Positions 26,001 through 35,623 of a stretch of 64,000 bases of DNA are shown piece after piece (position 1 is the first letter of the stretch; every line of letters begins with the position of its first letter). This stretch comes from Flavobacterium degerlachei (GTDB taxonomy: Bacteria > Bacteroidota > Bacteroidia > Flavobacteriales > Flavobacteriaceae): NCBI RefSeq assembly GCF_900106645.1, contig NZ_FNMV01000006.1, positions 62,001 through 126,000 of the forward strand, written 5' to 3'. A program made the translations under genes and the position numbers. The notes below the pieces were generated by a model. The model searched no databases. It saw only the letters and a list, made by a program, of their open reading frames with translations, and had not been told where the DNA came from.

Positions 26001-26726
26001 CTAGCCTCTTCTAAACTCACTAAGGATAATCGCTGTAGCTGTTGCCACATTTAAACTCTCCGTTTTTTGAACCTCGCCAAAACGAGGAATTGAAAGTCTG
26101 TTTTCAATCACTTTCTCAAGTTCTTCAGAAATACCGTTCGCCTCATTACCCATGATAATTATTCCTTCTTGCGGTAAGCTGGTTTTATAAATATTCAAGC
26201 CATCCATAAAAGTACCAAAAACGGGTAATTGAGTCTCTGAAATAAACTCTTTTAAATCAACATAGCTTACATTTACTCTTGCAATAGACCCCATTGTTGC
26301 CTGTACCACTTTAGGATTATAGATATCAACTGTTTCCTTTGAACACACTAATTGTTCAACGCCAAACCAATCACACAATCTCAAAATTGTCCCCAAGTTC
26401 CCTGGGTCACGTATGGAGTCTAAAGCAACAATTAAACCGGATTCCTTCACTTTTTTCTCAACAGGCATTTTAAATACAGCCAAACAAGTATTTGGTGTTG
26501 CCAAAGCACTTATTTTTTTTAAATCCGTTTCATGTACCAAAGTCTTTTTTGCAAATAAAACATCTTCAAAATCGTTTTGAGTAGTGTATAAATGGTCAAG
26601 TTCAAAATTAGATTCTAATAATTCTTGAATCACTTTTACACCTTCGGCAAAAAACAATTGATGGGCAATTCGATACTTTTTTTGTTGTAAACTCGATATA
26701 AGTTTTATTTGGTTTTTACTAACCAT
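26001..26726 (-). CDS. RNA 2'-O-methyltransferase, TrmH/SpoU family
   Basis: The 241-aa product has an N-terminal substrate-binding domain (about 1-90; KYRIAHQLFFAEGVKVIQEL) and a SPOUT catalytic domain. The latter carries the three family motifs: DSIRDPGNLGTILR (motif 1), IIMGNEANGIS (motif 2) and RLSIPRFGEVQKTESLNVATA (motif 3), which form the knotted SAM site. The exact rRNA or tRNA target is not evident. Divergent from the TamL gene with a 37-nt gap; that gene's probable promoter overlaps this start region. Confidence 0.92.
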   Translation of the reverse strand: MVSKNQIKLISSLQQKKYRIAHQLFFAEGVKVIQELLESNFELDHLYTTQNDFEDVLFAKKTLVHETDLKKISALATPNTCLAVFKMPVEKKVKESGLIVALDSIRDPGNLGTILRLCDWFGVEQLVCSKETVDIYNPKVVQATMGSIARVNVSYVDLKEFISETQLPVFGTFMDGLNIYKTSLPQEGIIIMGNEANGISEELEKVIENRLSIPRFGEVQKTESLNVATATAIILSEFRRG

Positions 26727-26735
26727 AAAAATATG

Positions 26736-26743
26736 TACTTTTG
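26736..26743 (+). promoter_or_regulatory. -7 box for the TamL gene
   Basis: TACTTTTG, 20 nt before the TTG start. A TTTG at 26708-26711, inside the 5' end of the divergent methylase gene, is 24 nt upstream and may serve as the -33 element. Confidence 0.45.
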
Positions 26744-26763
26744 GATTAAATATTTTAGAACAC

Positions 26764-29328
26764 TTGAGAAAAATTTCGACAAAAATAGCAGCATTTATCC
26801 TAATAGCAACACTAATTTTAGCTTGTAACGCTGAAAAAAGGGTTCCTGATGGAAAACAACTCCTGATAAAAAATCAAATAACAGTAAATGGCAAAGCTAC
26901 CAAGGAAGAAAATGTCTTTAATCAACTGTATCAAAAACCAAACAGTACCTTGCTATTAGGCTATCGTTTGCGTTTGAATTTATACAATTTAGCAAATCTA
27001 AACCCTGACTCCACTTACCAAGCCAAATTTACTAATAATCCGGGGAAATACGAAAGAAAATCCAAGTGGCTATCAGCAAAACAAGTCGATCGTCTTGGAA
27101 AATCATTTTGGTACCATGGAATCCATGATTTTTTAAAAAAAACAGGTGAACCACCAGTAATTATTGAAAAACAAAAAACTGATAAATCATTATTACGTTT
27201 AAAATATTACTATTTCAATAATGGTTTCTTTAATGTAACAGCAAACAATGAAATTGACACTATAAGTATCAAAAGAGCAAAAGTAAAATACGAAATCAAA
27301 ACTGGAAACGGCTATTTACTTGACACTATAAAAACAAGCATCAGCACCCCCGTTTTAGACTCATTATACGAGACAATTAGAGACAATAGCATCATTAAGT
27401 CTGGAAAGCAGTACCGAACCGTTGATTTTGAAGATGAAAAAAATAGAATTGCCTCCCATTTTAGAAATAATGGCGTTTATTTTTTCCAACCCACTTACGT
27501 GAATTATGACATCGATACGATTAATAAAAAAAACAAAGCTGATGTCAATCTTATTATCAATGACTATTCCTATCAGGAAAAAGACTCTACCAGAACTGAG
27601 CCTTTTAAAATATATCGAATAAGTGATGTAAACATTTATACGGACTACTCTCCCAACAATAATACTTTAAAAATAACAGATAGCACCAGCACTAAAAATT
27701 TCAACTTCTACAGTCAAAATAAATTAAAATATAAGCCTCACGCAATTACTAACGCTATTTTCATTACAAAAGGCTCGCTTTTTGCCGACAACAAAACAGT
27801 CTTAACGACGCGGTATTTAAACAATCTTAAGATTTTTAACTACCCTAGCATCCAATATGAGATTGATTCCAGAGACACAACATACAGCTCTTTAATCGCT
27901 AAAATTTATTTAACACCACGTAAAAAATTCAGTTTTGGAATCTCACTAGACGTTACACATTCCAACATTCAGGACATCGGAATCGCACTAAGCATCTCCG
28001 AAACCATCCGAAATGTTTTTAAAGGTGCTGAAACGCTGGAAATTTCAGCGCGTGGAAATATTGGATCATCAAAAGATTTGGCGAACCCAAACAATCAGTT
28101 CTTTAATGTTTCTGAATATGGACTTGATTTAAAGTTAAATTTCCCACGAATTTTCATGCCTTTCTCCACCGAAAAAATCATACAAAAAAGTATGCTTCCA
28201 TCAACACTGATGGCTGTAGGTTTTGCAAGACAACAAAATATTGGATTAGACAAAGAAAACTTCACCGGTTCATTTTCTTATAACTGGACTCCTAAAAAAA
28301 ACAATACAGCCCGCTTCGACCTCTTCAACGTGCAATTTGTTAGAAACTTAAATCCTGACAATTATTTCAATGTTTATGGATCTTCCTATGACGCCTTGAA
28401 TGCTATTGGAAAAATATACAATACGGAATCAACCTATTTTGACAACGACACTGACAAAAATTTAATCATTGAAAGCGGAACTTCTGGCTTCATAAACGAT
28501 GTTTTAGATTTACAAACAGATTTGACTTCATCTGACAGCTATTATGCAGATGTAAAAAGCATCGAAGAAAGAAGAGTGAGACTTACAGAGAATGATTTTA
28601 TTCTTGCAACCAACTTTACTTTTACAAAAACAACTAAAACTGATTTACAGGACAATACTTTTTATCTATTTAAAACAAAAATTGAATCTGCAGGCTCACT
28701 CTTATCGCTAATTTCAAATACCACGAATCAGACTGTCAATGTCAATGGAAAATATGAACTCTTTAATTTAGAGTATTCAGAATATATAAAAACGGAATTT
28801 GATTATATCAAACATTGGGATTTGACGAAGGAAAAGGTCTTTGCCGTAAGAAGCTTTTTTGGAATCGCCATCCCTTTTGGAAATTCTGATAACGTTCCCT
28901 TTTCGAGAAGTTATTTCTCAGGTGGATCAAATGACAATAGAGCATGGCAACCATATAGTTTAGGTCCCGGAAGTAGCGGAGCGACAAATGACTTTAATGA
29001 AGCCAACATGAAAATTGCATTGAGCACTGAATTTAGATTTAAAATTTTAGGCGATTTAAAAGGAGCCCTTTTTGCTGATGCGGGTAATATCTGGAATATT
29101 TATGATAATGTCGTTGATGAGAAGTCAACATTCACTGGTTTCAAAAGCCTAAAAGACATCGCCTTGGGTACTGGTTTTGGATTACGATACGATTTAAGTT
29201 TTTTTGTACTACGCTTTGATTTTGGATTTAAAACTTACAATCCCGCTAATGAAACGGGGGAGAAATGGTTTCGCGAGTACAACTTTGGACACTCAGTTTT
29301 AAATTTTGGGATAAATTACCCCTTCTAA
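26764..29328 (+). CDS. tamL: BamA/TamA-family outer-membrane lipoprotein (TamL-like)
   Basis: The 854-aa product starts at TTG 26764 with a lipoprotein signal (ATLILACNAEK; lipid-acceptor Cys21), unusual for Omp85 proteins but typical of the lipidated TamA homologue of Bacteroidota. POTRA-like segments follow (about 25-380). A C-terminal 16-strand-type barrel ends with SFFVLRFDFGFKTYNPAN and GHSVLNFGINYPF; GGSNDNRAWQPYSLGPGS resembles the conserved VRGF/Y-type lid segment. Role: outer-membrane biogenesis. The TTG start is supported because the lipobox would be lost from any later start. Confidence 0.88.
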   Translation: MRKISTKIAAFILIATLILACNAEKRVPDGKQLLIKNQITVNGKATKEENVFNQLYQKPNSTLLLGYRLRLNLYNLANLNPDSTYQAKFTNNPGKYERKSKWLSAKQVDRLGKSFWYHGIHDFLKKTGEPPVIIEKQKTDKSLLRLKYYYFNNGFFNVTANNEIDTISIKRAKVKYEIKTGNGYLLDTIKTSISTPVLDSLYETIRDNSIIKSGKQYRTVDFEDEKNRIASHFRNNGVYFFQPTYVNYDIDTINKKNKADVNLIINDYSYQEKDSTRTEPFKIYRISDVNIYTDYSPNNNTLKITDSTSTKNFNFYSQNKLKYKPHAITNAIFITKGSLFADNKTVLTTRYLNNLKIFNYPSIQYEIDSRDTTYSSLIAKIYLTPRKKFSFGISLDVTHSNIQDIGIALSISETIRNVFKGAETLEISARGNIGSSKDLANPNNQFFNVSEYGLDLKLNFPRIFMPFSTEKIIQKSMLPSTLMAVGFARQQNIGLDKENFTGSFSYNWTPKKNNTARFDLFNVQFVRNLNPDNYFNVYGSSYDALNAIGKIYNTESTYFDNDTDKNLIIESGTSGFINDVLDLQTDLTSSDSYYADVKSIEERRVRLTENDFILATNFTFTKTTKTDLQDNTFYLFKTKIESAGSLLSLISNTTNQTVNVNGKYELFNLEYSEYIKTEFDYIKHWDLTKEKVFAVRSFFGIAIPFGNSDNVPFSRSYFSGGSNDNRAWQPYSLGPGSSGATNDFNEANMKIALSTEFRFKILGDLKGALFADAGNIWNIYDNVVDEKSTFTGFKSLKDIALGTGFGLRYDLSFFVLRFDFGFKTYNPANETGEKWFREYNFGHSVLNFGINYPF

Positions 29329-29342
29329 TGCTAATTAATTCT

Positions 29343-29350
29343 TATTTTTG
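29343..29350 (+). promoter_or_regulatory. -7 box for fbaA
   Basis: TATTTTTG, 44 nt upstream of the fbaA ATG. No TTG at the right distance upstream. Confidence 0.4.
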
Positions 29351-29394
29351 CTGTCTTAAACTAAAAACAAAAAAACCAACTAAAAAAAATTAAA

Positions 29395-30462
29395 ATGGCA
29401 CACAATATCAAACCGGGCGTAGCTACAGGAGATCAAGTTCAGGAAATTTTCAATTATGCGAAAGAAAAAGGATTTGCTCTACCAGCGGTAAACGTTACGG
29501 GATCAAACACAATAAATGGCGTTCTTGAGACAGCTGCTAAACTTAACGCACCCGTTATTATCCAATTTTCTAATGGAGGAGCACAGTTTAATGCAGGAAA
29601 AGGACTTTCAAATGTAGACGAAAAAGCGGCAATCGCTGGTGGAATTGCAGGAGCAAAACACATTCATACTTTGGCAGAAGCTTACGGAGCAACAGTAATT
29701 TTACATACTGACCATTGTGCAAAAAAATTATTACCTTGGATCGACGGACTTTTAGATGCTTCAGAAGAAAATTTTGCAGCAACTGGAAAACCATTGTTTA
29801 GTTCTCACATGATTGACTTATCAGAAGAGCCAATTGAAGAAAACATCGAGATTTGCAAAGGATACTTAGCAAGAATGAGCAAAATGGGAATGACACTAGA
29901 AATCGAGCTTGGAATTACAGGTGGTGAAGAAGATGGTGTTGACAACTCTGATGTTGATAGTTCAAAATTGTATACTCAACCTGACGAAGTAGCATTTGCT
30001 TACGAAGAGCTTTCAAAAGTAAGCCCTCGTTTTACAATAGCAGCAGCTTTTGGAAACGTACACGGTGTTTACAAGCCAGGGAACGTAAAACTAACTCCAA
30101 AAATCTTAAAGAACTCTCAAGATTTCGTACAAAAGAAATTCAACACTGGTCCTAATCCAGTTGATTTTGTATTTCATGGTGGTTCAGGATCTACTTTAGA
30201 AGAGATCAGAGAAGGTATTAGCTACGGAGTAATAAAAATGAACATTGATACTGACTTGCAATTTGCATTTACTGAAGGTATTCGTGATTACATGGTAAAA
30301 AATATTGATTATTTAAAAACACAAATTGGTAATCCTGATGGATCTGATGTTCCAAACAAGAAATATTATGACCCAAGAAAATGGTTACGCGAAAGCGAAT
30401 TGACTTTCAACGCTAGACTTGAGCAAGCATTTGCTGACTTGAACAATGTGAATACACTATAA
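29395..30462 (+). CDS. fbaA: Class II fructose-bisphosphate aldolase
   Basis: Zn-dependent aldolase of glycolysis and gluconeogenesis. The 355-aa product has ALPAVNVTGSNTINGVLETA, the HTDHCAKKLLPWIDG zinc-site segment, ELGITGGEEDGVD with a catalytic-loop acid, FGNVHGVY and FHGGSGS (Zn and phosphate ligands), and IKMNIDTDLQFA. This is the longer class IIA type like E. coli FbaA. A 79-nt AT-rich spacer separates it from accD, with which it may be co-transcribed. Confidence 0.96.
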   Translation: MAHNIKPGVATGDQVQEIFNYAKEKGFALPAVNVTGSNTINGVLETAAKLNAPVIIQFSNGGAQFNAGKGLSNVDEKAAIAGGIAGAKHIHTLAEAYGATVILHTDHCAKKLLPWIDGLLDASEENFAATGKPLFSSHMIDLSEEPIEENIEICKGYLARMSKMGMTLEIELGITGGEEDGVDNSDVDSSKLYTQPDEVAFAYEELSKVSPRFTIAAAFGNVHGVYKPGNVKLTPKILKNSQDFVQKKFNTGPNPVDFVFHGGSGSTLEEIREGISYGVIKMNIDTDLQFAFTEGIRDYMVKNIDYLKTQIGNPDGSDVPNKKYYDPRKWLRESELTFNARLEQAFADLNNVNTL

Positions 30463-30541
30463 ATTAAGAATTATGGGTTATAAATTATGAGTTTATCTTG
30501 TAATTTATAACTCATAACTTTTTAACTGATAACTCGAAAAT

Positions 30542-31396
30542 ATGGCTTGGTTTAAAAGAAAAGAAAAAGGAATTACGACGGCTACGGAAGACAAAATGGA
30601 TGTTCCAAAAGGTCTTTGGTACAAATCACCTACCGGTAAAATTATTGACGCTGATGAATTGGAACGCAACTTATTCGTAAGTCCAGAAGACGGTTTTCAC
30701 GTTAGAATTGGTAGTGCTACCTATTTTGAAATTTTATTCGACAACAATGAATTTGTTGAATTAGATAAAAACTTGACTTCAAAAGACCCTTTGCACTTTG
30801 TTGACACAAAGAAATATGCAGATCGACTTAAAGATGTAATGGAGAAAACCAAACTTAAAGACGCCGTGCGTACTGCAGTTGGAAAATCAAAAGGTAAAGA
30901 AGTAGTGATTTGCTGTATGGATTTTGCCTTTATTGGTGGATCTATGGGAGCTGTTGTAGGTGAGAAAATTTCGAGAGGAATTAATCATTCGATCAAAAAC
31001 AACATTCCCTTTGTAATGATTTCAAAATCTGGTGGAGCGAGAATGATGGAAGCAGCTTATTCATTAATGCAATTAGCTAAAACGTCAGTAAAACTTGCCC
31101 AGCTTGCTGAGGCACAAATTCCTTACATTTCATTATGTACTGACCCAACAACAGGAGGTACAACTGCTTCTTATGCAATGTTAGGAGACATCAATATCTC
31201 TGAGCCAGGTGCATTAATTGGGTTTGCAGGACCACGAGTAGTAAGAGATACAACAGGTAAAGATTTACCAGAAGGATTCCAGACCGCCGAGTTTCTATTG
31301 GAACACGGATTCTTAGACTTTATAACGCCAAGAAAAGAATTGAAAGACAAGATCAACTTGTACATCGATTTGATTCAAAACAACGATGTTAGATAA
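30542..31396 (+). CDS. accD: Acetyl-CoA carboxylase carboxyltransferase subunit beta, lacking the zinc ribbon
   Basis: Beta subunit of the carboxyltransferase that makes malonyl-CoA. The 284-aa product aligns end to end with Acc[46 protein letters not shown] and [20 protein letters not shown]. The four Cys of the N-terminal zinc ribbon (E. coli C27, C30, C46, C49) are absent: their region here reads KSPTG and VSPED, with no Cys in the first 60 residues. The catalytic crotonase fold appears intact. The accA partner is not in the window. Confidence 0.95.
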   Translation: MAWFKRKEKGITTATEDKMDVPKGLWYKSPTGKIIDADELERNLFVSPEDGFHVRIGSATYFEILFDNNEFVELDKNLTSKDPLHFVDTKKYADRLKDVMEKTKLKDAVRTAVGKSKGKEVVICCMDFAFIGGSMGAVVGEKISRGINHSIKNNIPFVMISKSGGARMMEAAYSLMQLAKTSVKLAQLAEAQIPYISLCTDPTTGGTTASYAMLGDINISEPGALIGFAGPRVVRDTTGKDLPEGFQTAEFLLEHGFLDFITPRKELKDKINLYIDLIQNNDVR

Positions 31397-31400
31397 ATAA

Positions 31401-31429
31401 AAAATCCCGATGTAAATCGGGATTTTTTT
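31401..31429. terminator. Bidirectional intrinsic terminator
   Basis: AAAATCCCGAT GTAA ATCGGGATTTT followed by a T-run on the plus strand and, on the minus strand, by T-rich sequence. It serves accD and possibly the convergent alcohol dehydrogenase gene. Confidence 0.9.
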
Positions 31430-31460
31430 TGCTTTAATAGCAATGCTATTTAATAACTTA

Positions 31461-32510
31461 TTACTGCTTCAAAGAAGCCATATCAATTACAAAACGATAT
31501 TTGACATCACTTTTATTCATACGCTCGTAAGCTTCATTAATATAATCCATATTGATTACTTCAACATCAGATGTGATATTATGTTCTGCACAATAATCTA
31601 ACATTTCCTGAGTCTCAGCAATTCCACCAATCAAACTTCCCATGATACTTCTCCGTTTCATAACTAAAGTTGCTGCTGGAATAACTGCTGGAGTAGATGG
31701 AATCCCAACAACAATCATTGTACCGTTAGTGTTCAATAAATTTAAGTAAGCATTATAATCATGATCTGCTGAAACGGTATTCAAAATCACATCAAATTCA
31801 TTCGCTAATGACTTCATAACTTCAGGATCAGAAGTTAAAGCAAAACGGTGCGCTCCTAATTTTTTAGCATCAGCTTCCTTAGATGGAGAGTGGCTTAACA
31901 TCGTTACTTCGGCACCAAAAGAAGCTGCAAATTTAACAGCCATATGACCCAGACCACCTAAACCTAGCACTCCTACTTTGTGTCCTTTTCCTACTTTTAA
32001 ATAACGTAATGGAGAATAAGTTGTAATTCCCGCACATAACAAAGGAGCCACTCCTGACAGCTCTAATTTATCCGAAATATGTAATGTGTAATCTTCATCT
32101 ACGGTAATACTCGTTGAATACCCTCCATAAGTAGGTGTTTTAGTACCTCTTTCATAACTGTTATAAGTTCCAGTCATTCCTTCATCACAAAGTTGCTCAT
32201 CACCTGCTTTACAGCTATGACAAGTTCTACAAGAGTCAACGAAACAACCTACTCCAGCTAATTCTCCTACTTTAAATTTAGTAACTCCGCTACCTACTGC
32301 TGTAATTTTTCCAACAATTTCATGTCCAGGTACTAATGGGTAAATAGCTGGTCCCCAATCACCTTTTGCCGTATGTATATCTGAATGACACACACCACTG
32401 TAAAGTATTTCTATTTGCACTTGTTGAGCTCCAATTTCCTTTCTTTCAAAAGAAAACGGTTTTAATGGAGTTTCTGCATCGTATGCTGCATAAGCTTTAA
32501 TTGCTGTCAT
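31461..32510 (-). CDS. Zinc-dependent NAD(P)-linked alcohol dehydrogenase
   Basis: The 349-aa medium-chain dehydrogenase/reductase of the cinnamyl-alcohol/YahK type acts on aldehydes and alcohols. Catalytic zinc ligands are in CHSDIH (about 41) and GHEIVGK; structural zinc ligands are in CRTCHSCKAGDEQLC. The Rossmann motif is GLGGLGHMAVKFA, with MLSHSPSKEADAKKLGA resembling NADP-preferring members. Physiological substrate unknown; probably aldehyde detoxification. No operon partner. Confidence 0.93.
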   Translation of the reverse strand: MTAIKAYAAYDAETPLKPFSFERKEIGAQQVQIEILYSGVCHSDIHTAKGDWGPAIYPLVPGHEIVGKITAVGSGVTKFKVGELAGVGCFVDSCRTCHSCKAGDEQLCDEGMTGTYNSYERGTKTPTYGGYSTSITVDEDYTLHISDKLELSGVAPLLCAGITTYSPLRYLKVGKGHKVGVLGLGGLGHMAVKFAASFGAEVTMLSHSPSKEADAKKLGAHRFALTSDPEVMKSLANEFDVILNTVSADHDYNAYLNLLNTNGTMIVVGIPSTPAVIPAATLVMKRRSIMGSLIGGIAETQEMLDYCAEHNITSDVEVINMDYINEAYERMNKSDVKYRFVIDMASLKQ

Positions 32511-32628
32511 ATTTTTAGTTTTTATTAAAAAACAAAATTACAAAAACGACAGCATTTCTGTGTTAAGAATAGTATAAATGAATTACAACAAATTCGAAAA
32601 TTCACAACAATATAGGTACTTCAGATAC

Positions 32629-33879
32629 CTACATTCCTGTCCTGATAGCTTCAACCGGGTCCAGTTTTGATGCAGAAATAGCAGGAAGAATACCTGATAT
32701 TAATCCAATTATTGCAGCCAATAATGTTCCCAAGAGAACATTTCCCATACCTAAAACAAATTCAAAGTCTAATACATTAGTCAACACCAATGCTATAACC
32801 CAAACTAAAAGCAAGCCTATCATTCCGCCAATTACAGATAATATAATCGCTTCGAATAAAAACTGAAATAATATGAATCGATTTTTAGCACCAAGTGATT
32901 TTTGAATTCCTATTAAATTAGTACGCTCTTTCACTGAGACAAACATGATATTAGCAATTCCAAAACCACCTACCAATAATGAAAATAGACTTATCACCCA
33001 TCCTCCAAATTTCATGTTTAATATGATCCCATCAATTAAATCAGTAAAACCAGAGAATACATTTATAAAAAAATTATCAGAATCTCCCGCTTTCAACCCA
33101 CGATAAGCCCTTAGTTTTTGAGAAATCTCTGCTTTATACGCTCCCATATCAACTCCTTTAACGGGCTTAAAAATAATAACATTGGTTAAAGAAGTGTTAC
33201 TGTCTCCGTATAATTGGCGGATAAAATTAACTGGGATAAAGGCTGAAGTATCATCGCTATCTCCAAATAATGCAGCACCTTGTTTTTTCAAAACACCAAT
33301 AACGGTAAAACGCTGACCGTAAACCCTTACATTTTTACCGATAGGCTCGAAATCGTCAAATAATGATTTCGCAATTTCGTTACCCAAAACAATAACCTTA
33401 GCTCCAGAATTTCCTTCTGATTCATTGTAGAATCTTCCTTTCTCAAATTCGAAAGCGCCAATATCACTAAATTCATGAGAACTTGGCACCATATTAACGT
33501 CACTTACAGTTCTCGAATCGTATTTTATTGATTCTCTAGCAACGAAAGCTTGATACGCTAATTCATCCGTATCAGTCATAGCTCCTTTCAAATAGGTATA
33601 TTCGTCATACTTCACATTAGGAAACTGTTCTCTTTTCCACTGTGGAACATCTGTTGGCCCAAATGAAAATTTCAAAACATAAATAGTATTTTTATCCAAA
33701 CCACTCAAATCTTTACTTATCTTTCTATCCAAAGAATCCACGGCAGCTAAAACAGCAATAATCGAAAAAATCCCAATGGTTACGCCTAATAGAGAAAGTA
33801 AAGTCCTTAAAATATTACTGCGCAATGCATTCAATGCAAAGGCAAAACTTTCTTTTAATAAACGAAGATATACTAACAT
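32629..33879 (-). CDS. ABC transporter permease, MacB/FtsX-type
   Basis: The 416-aa inner-membrane protein has one N-terminal helix (about 20-45; NILRTLLSLLGVTIGIFSII), a large periplasmic MacB-type core domain (about 50-280), then three helices (about 288-312, 336-365, 372-400). It ends in the FtsX-like ISGILPAISASKLDPVEAIR motif. This type exports lipopeptides, antibiotics or enzymes through mechanotransmission. No ATPase or adaptor gene is adjacent. Substrate unknown. Confidence 0.9.
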   Translation of the reverse strand: MLVYLRLLKESFAFALNALRSNILRTLLSLLGVTIGIFSIIAVLAAVDSLDRKISKDLSGLDKNTIYVLKFSFGPTDVPQWKREQFPNVKYDEYTYLKGAMTDTDELAYQAFVARESIKYDSRTVSDVNMVPSSHEFSDIGAFEFEKGRFYNESEGNSGAKVIVLGNEIAKSLFDDFEPIGKNVRVYGQRFTVIGVLKKQGAALFGDSDDTSAFIPVNFIRQLYGDSNTSLTNVIIFKPVKGVDMGAYKAEISQKLRAYRGLKAGDSDNFFINVFSGFTDLIDGIILNMKFGGWVISLFSLLVGGFGIANIMFVSVKERTNLIGIQKSLGAKNRFILFQFLFEAIILSVIGGMIGLLLVWVIALVLTNVLDFEFVLGMGNVLLGTLLAAIIGLISGILPAISASKLDPVEAIRTGM

Positions 33880-33988
33880 AAAATTGTTTTAGTGTTATGG
33901 TAAAATTCTGTAAATATTATTCAAAATCCTAATAAAAACTGGAACTATAGGTTGGTATAACTATTTAAGAAAATGTTACAACTCTACA

Positions 33989-34021
33989 TTGAAATTTATA
34001 ATCAAAAAAAAACTATTTTTG
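33989..34021 (+). promoter_or_regulatory. Promoter of purH
   Basis: TTG (33989-33991), 22-nt spacer, TATTTTTG (34014-34021), 23 nt upstream of the ATG at 34045. Confidence 0.6.
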
Positions 34022-34044
34022 CATTTTATAATTATAACTACATA

Positions 34045-35571
34045 ATGAACACAACTAAAACGATTCAATCTGCATTAATTTCTGTATTTTCAAAAGAAGG
34101 TCTTGAACCAATTGTAAAAAAACTACATTCTCAAAATGTAATTTTATATTCTACAGGTGGAACAGAAGATTTCATAAAAAACTTAGGGATACCCGTTGTC
34201 CCAGTTGAAGATGTCACTTCTTACCCTTCAATTCTTGGTGGAAGAGTAAAAACATTACACCCAAAAGTTTTTGGAGGTATATTAAACCGTCAAGATAATG
34301 AAAGTGATGTGCAACAAATGGAGGAATTTAACATCCCCCAAATTGATCTAGTTATTGTTGATTTATACCCTTTCGAGAAAACGGTTGCCTCAGGAGCAAG
34401 TGAAGCTGATATCATTGAAAAAATAGATATTGGTGGAATTTCACTAATTCGTGCTACAGCAAAAAACTTCAAAGACACCGTAATTGTAGCTTCAGTTGAT
34501 GAATACGGTATGTTATTAGATTTAATCACAGAACAAAATGGAGCGACTACTCTTGCTGACAGAAAACTATTAGCAACTAAAGCTTTTCATGTTTCATCAC
34601 ATTATGACACTTCTATCTTTAATTATTTCAACACGGATGAAACTATTTTCAAAGCAAGTGTTGCTGATGGACAAATATTGAGATACGGAGAAAACCCACA
34701 TCAAAAAGGATTTTTCTTCGGTGATTTTGAAGCTATGTTCAAAAAATTACACGGAAAAGAATTATCATACAACAACTTACTTGACGTAGATGCCGCTGTA
34801 AATTTGATTAACGAATTTAAAGTTGACGGACCTACATTTGCTATCTTAAAGCATAATAACGCTTGTGGTCTTGCTACAAGAAACTCTATAAGTGAAGCTT
34901 ACGTTGCTGCTTTAGCTTGCGACCCAACATCAGCATTTGGTGGTGTGCTTATTGCAAACACAAAAATTGATGTTGCTACAGCAATTGAAATAAACAAATT
35001 ATTTTGTGAAGTAGTTATTGCACCTGAATACGATGCAGAGGCAGTTACCATCTTACAAGAAAAGAAAAACAGAATTATTTTAGTTCAAAATGAAGTAGAA
35101 TTACCTCAAAAACAAGTTAGGTCTTGTTTAAACGGACTTCTTATTCAAGAAAGAAATAATATTACAGACAATAAATCAGATTTAAAGACCGTTACTATAA
35201 CGACTCCGACAGAACAAGAAATCGAAGATTTAATCTTTGCTTCAAAAATTTGTAAAAACACAAAATCAAATACGATTGTGTTTGCAAAAAACGGAACGCT
35301 TATTTCATCCGGAACAGGACAAACATCAAGAGTTGATGCATTAATGCAAGCTATTGAAAAAGCAAAAACTTTTGGATTTGATTTAAATGGAGCTGTGATG
35401 GCGAGCGATGCTTTTTTCCCTTTTCCAGATTGTGTTGAAATTGCAAAAAACGCTGGTATAACAGCCGTAATTCAACCTGGAGGATCAATAAAAGATGAAT
35501 TGAGCATTAATTACTGCAATGAAAATAAACTTGCTATGGTATTTACAGGCACACGTCATTTTAAGCATTAA
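34045..35571 (+). CDS. purH: Bifunctional AICAR formyltransferase / IMP cyclohydrolase
   Basis: Catalyses the last two steps of de novo IMP synthesis. The 508-aa product has the N-terminal cyclohydrolase domain (LISVFSKEGLEPIVKKL, YSTGGT, GGRVKTLHPKVFGGIL) and the C-terminal transformylase domain (LRYGENPHQKGFFF, LKHNNACGLA, ASDAFFPFPDCVE, QPGGSIKDE). I chose ATG 34045 (MNTTKTIQ); the earlier ATG at 33973 lies upstream of the promoter's -33 element. Monocistronic; other pur genes are absent from the window. Confidence 0.97.
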   Translation: MNTTKTIQSALISVFSKEGLEPIVKKLHSQNVILYSTGGTEDFIKNLGIPVVPVEDVTSYPSILGGRVKTLHPKVFGGILNRQDNESDVQQMEEFNIPQIDLVIVDLYPFEKTVASGASEADIIEKIDIGGISLIRATAKNFKDTVIVASVDEYGMLLDLITEQNGATTLADRKLLATKAFHVSSHYDTSIFNYFNTDETIFKASVADGQILRYGENPHQKGFFFGDFEAMFKKLHGKELSYNNLLDVDAAVNLINEFKVDGPTFAILKHNNACGLATRNSISEAYVAALACDPTSAFGGVLIANTKIDVATAIEINKLFCEVVIAPEYDAEAVTILQEKKNRIILVQNEVELPQKQVRSCLNGLLIQERNNITDNKSDLKTVTITTPTEQEIEDLIFASKICKNTKSNTIVFAKNGTLISSGTGQTSRVDALMQAIEKAKTFGFDLNGAVMASDAFFPFPDCVEIAKNAGITAVIQPGGSIKDELSINYCNENKLAMVFTGTRHFKH

Positions 35572-35577
35572 TTTGTT

Positions 35578-35585
35578 TAACTTTG
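35578..35585 (+). promoter_or_regulatory. -7 box for the mreB operon
   Basis: TAACTTTG, 38 nt upstream of the mreB ATG, just after purH. No TTG at the -33 position. Confidence 0.45.
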
Positions 35586-35623
35586 CGCGTTGCTATTTTA
35601 TAACTTTTAACCCTAAATAATTT

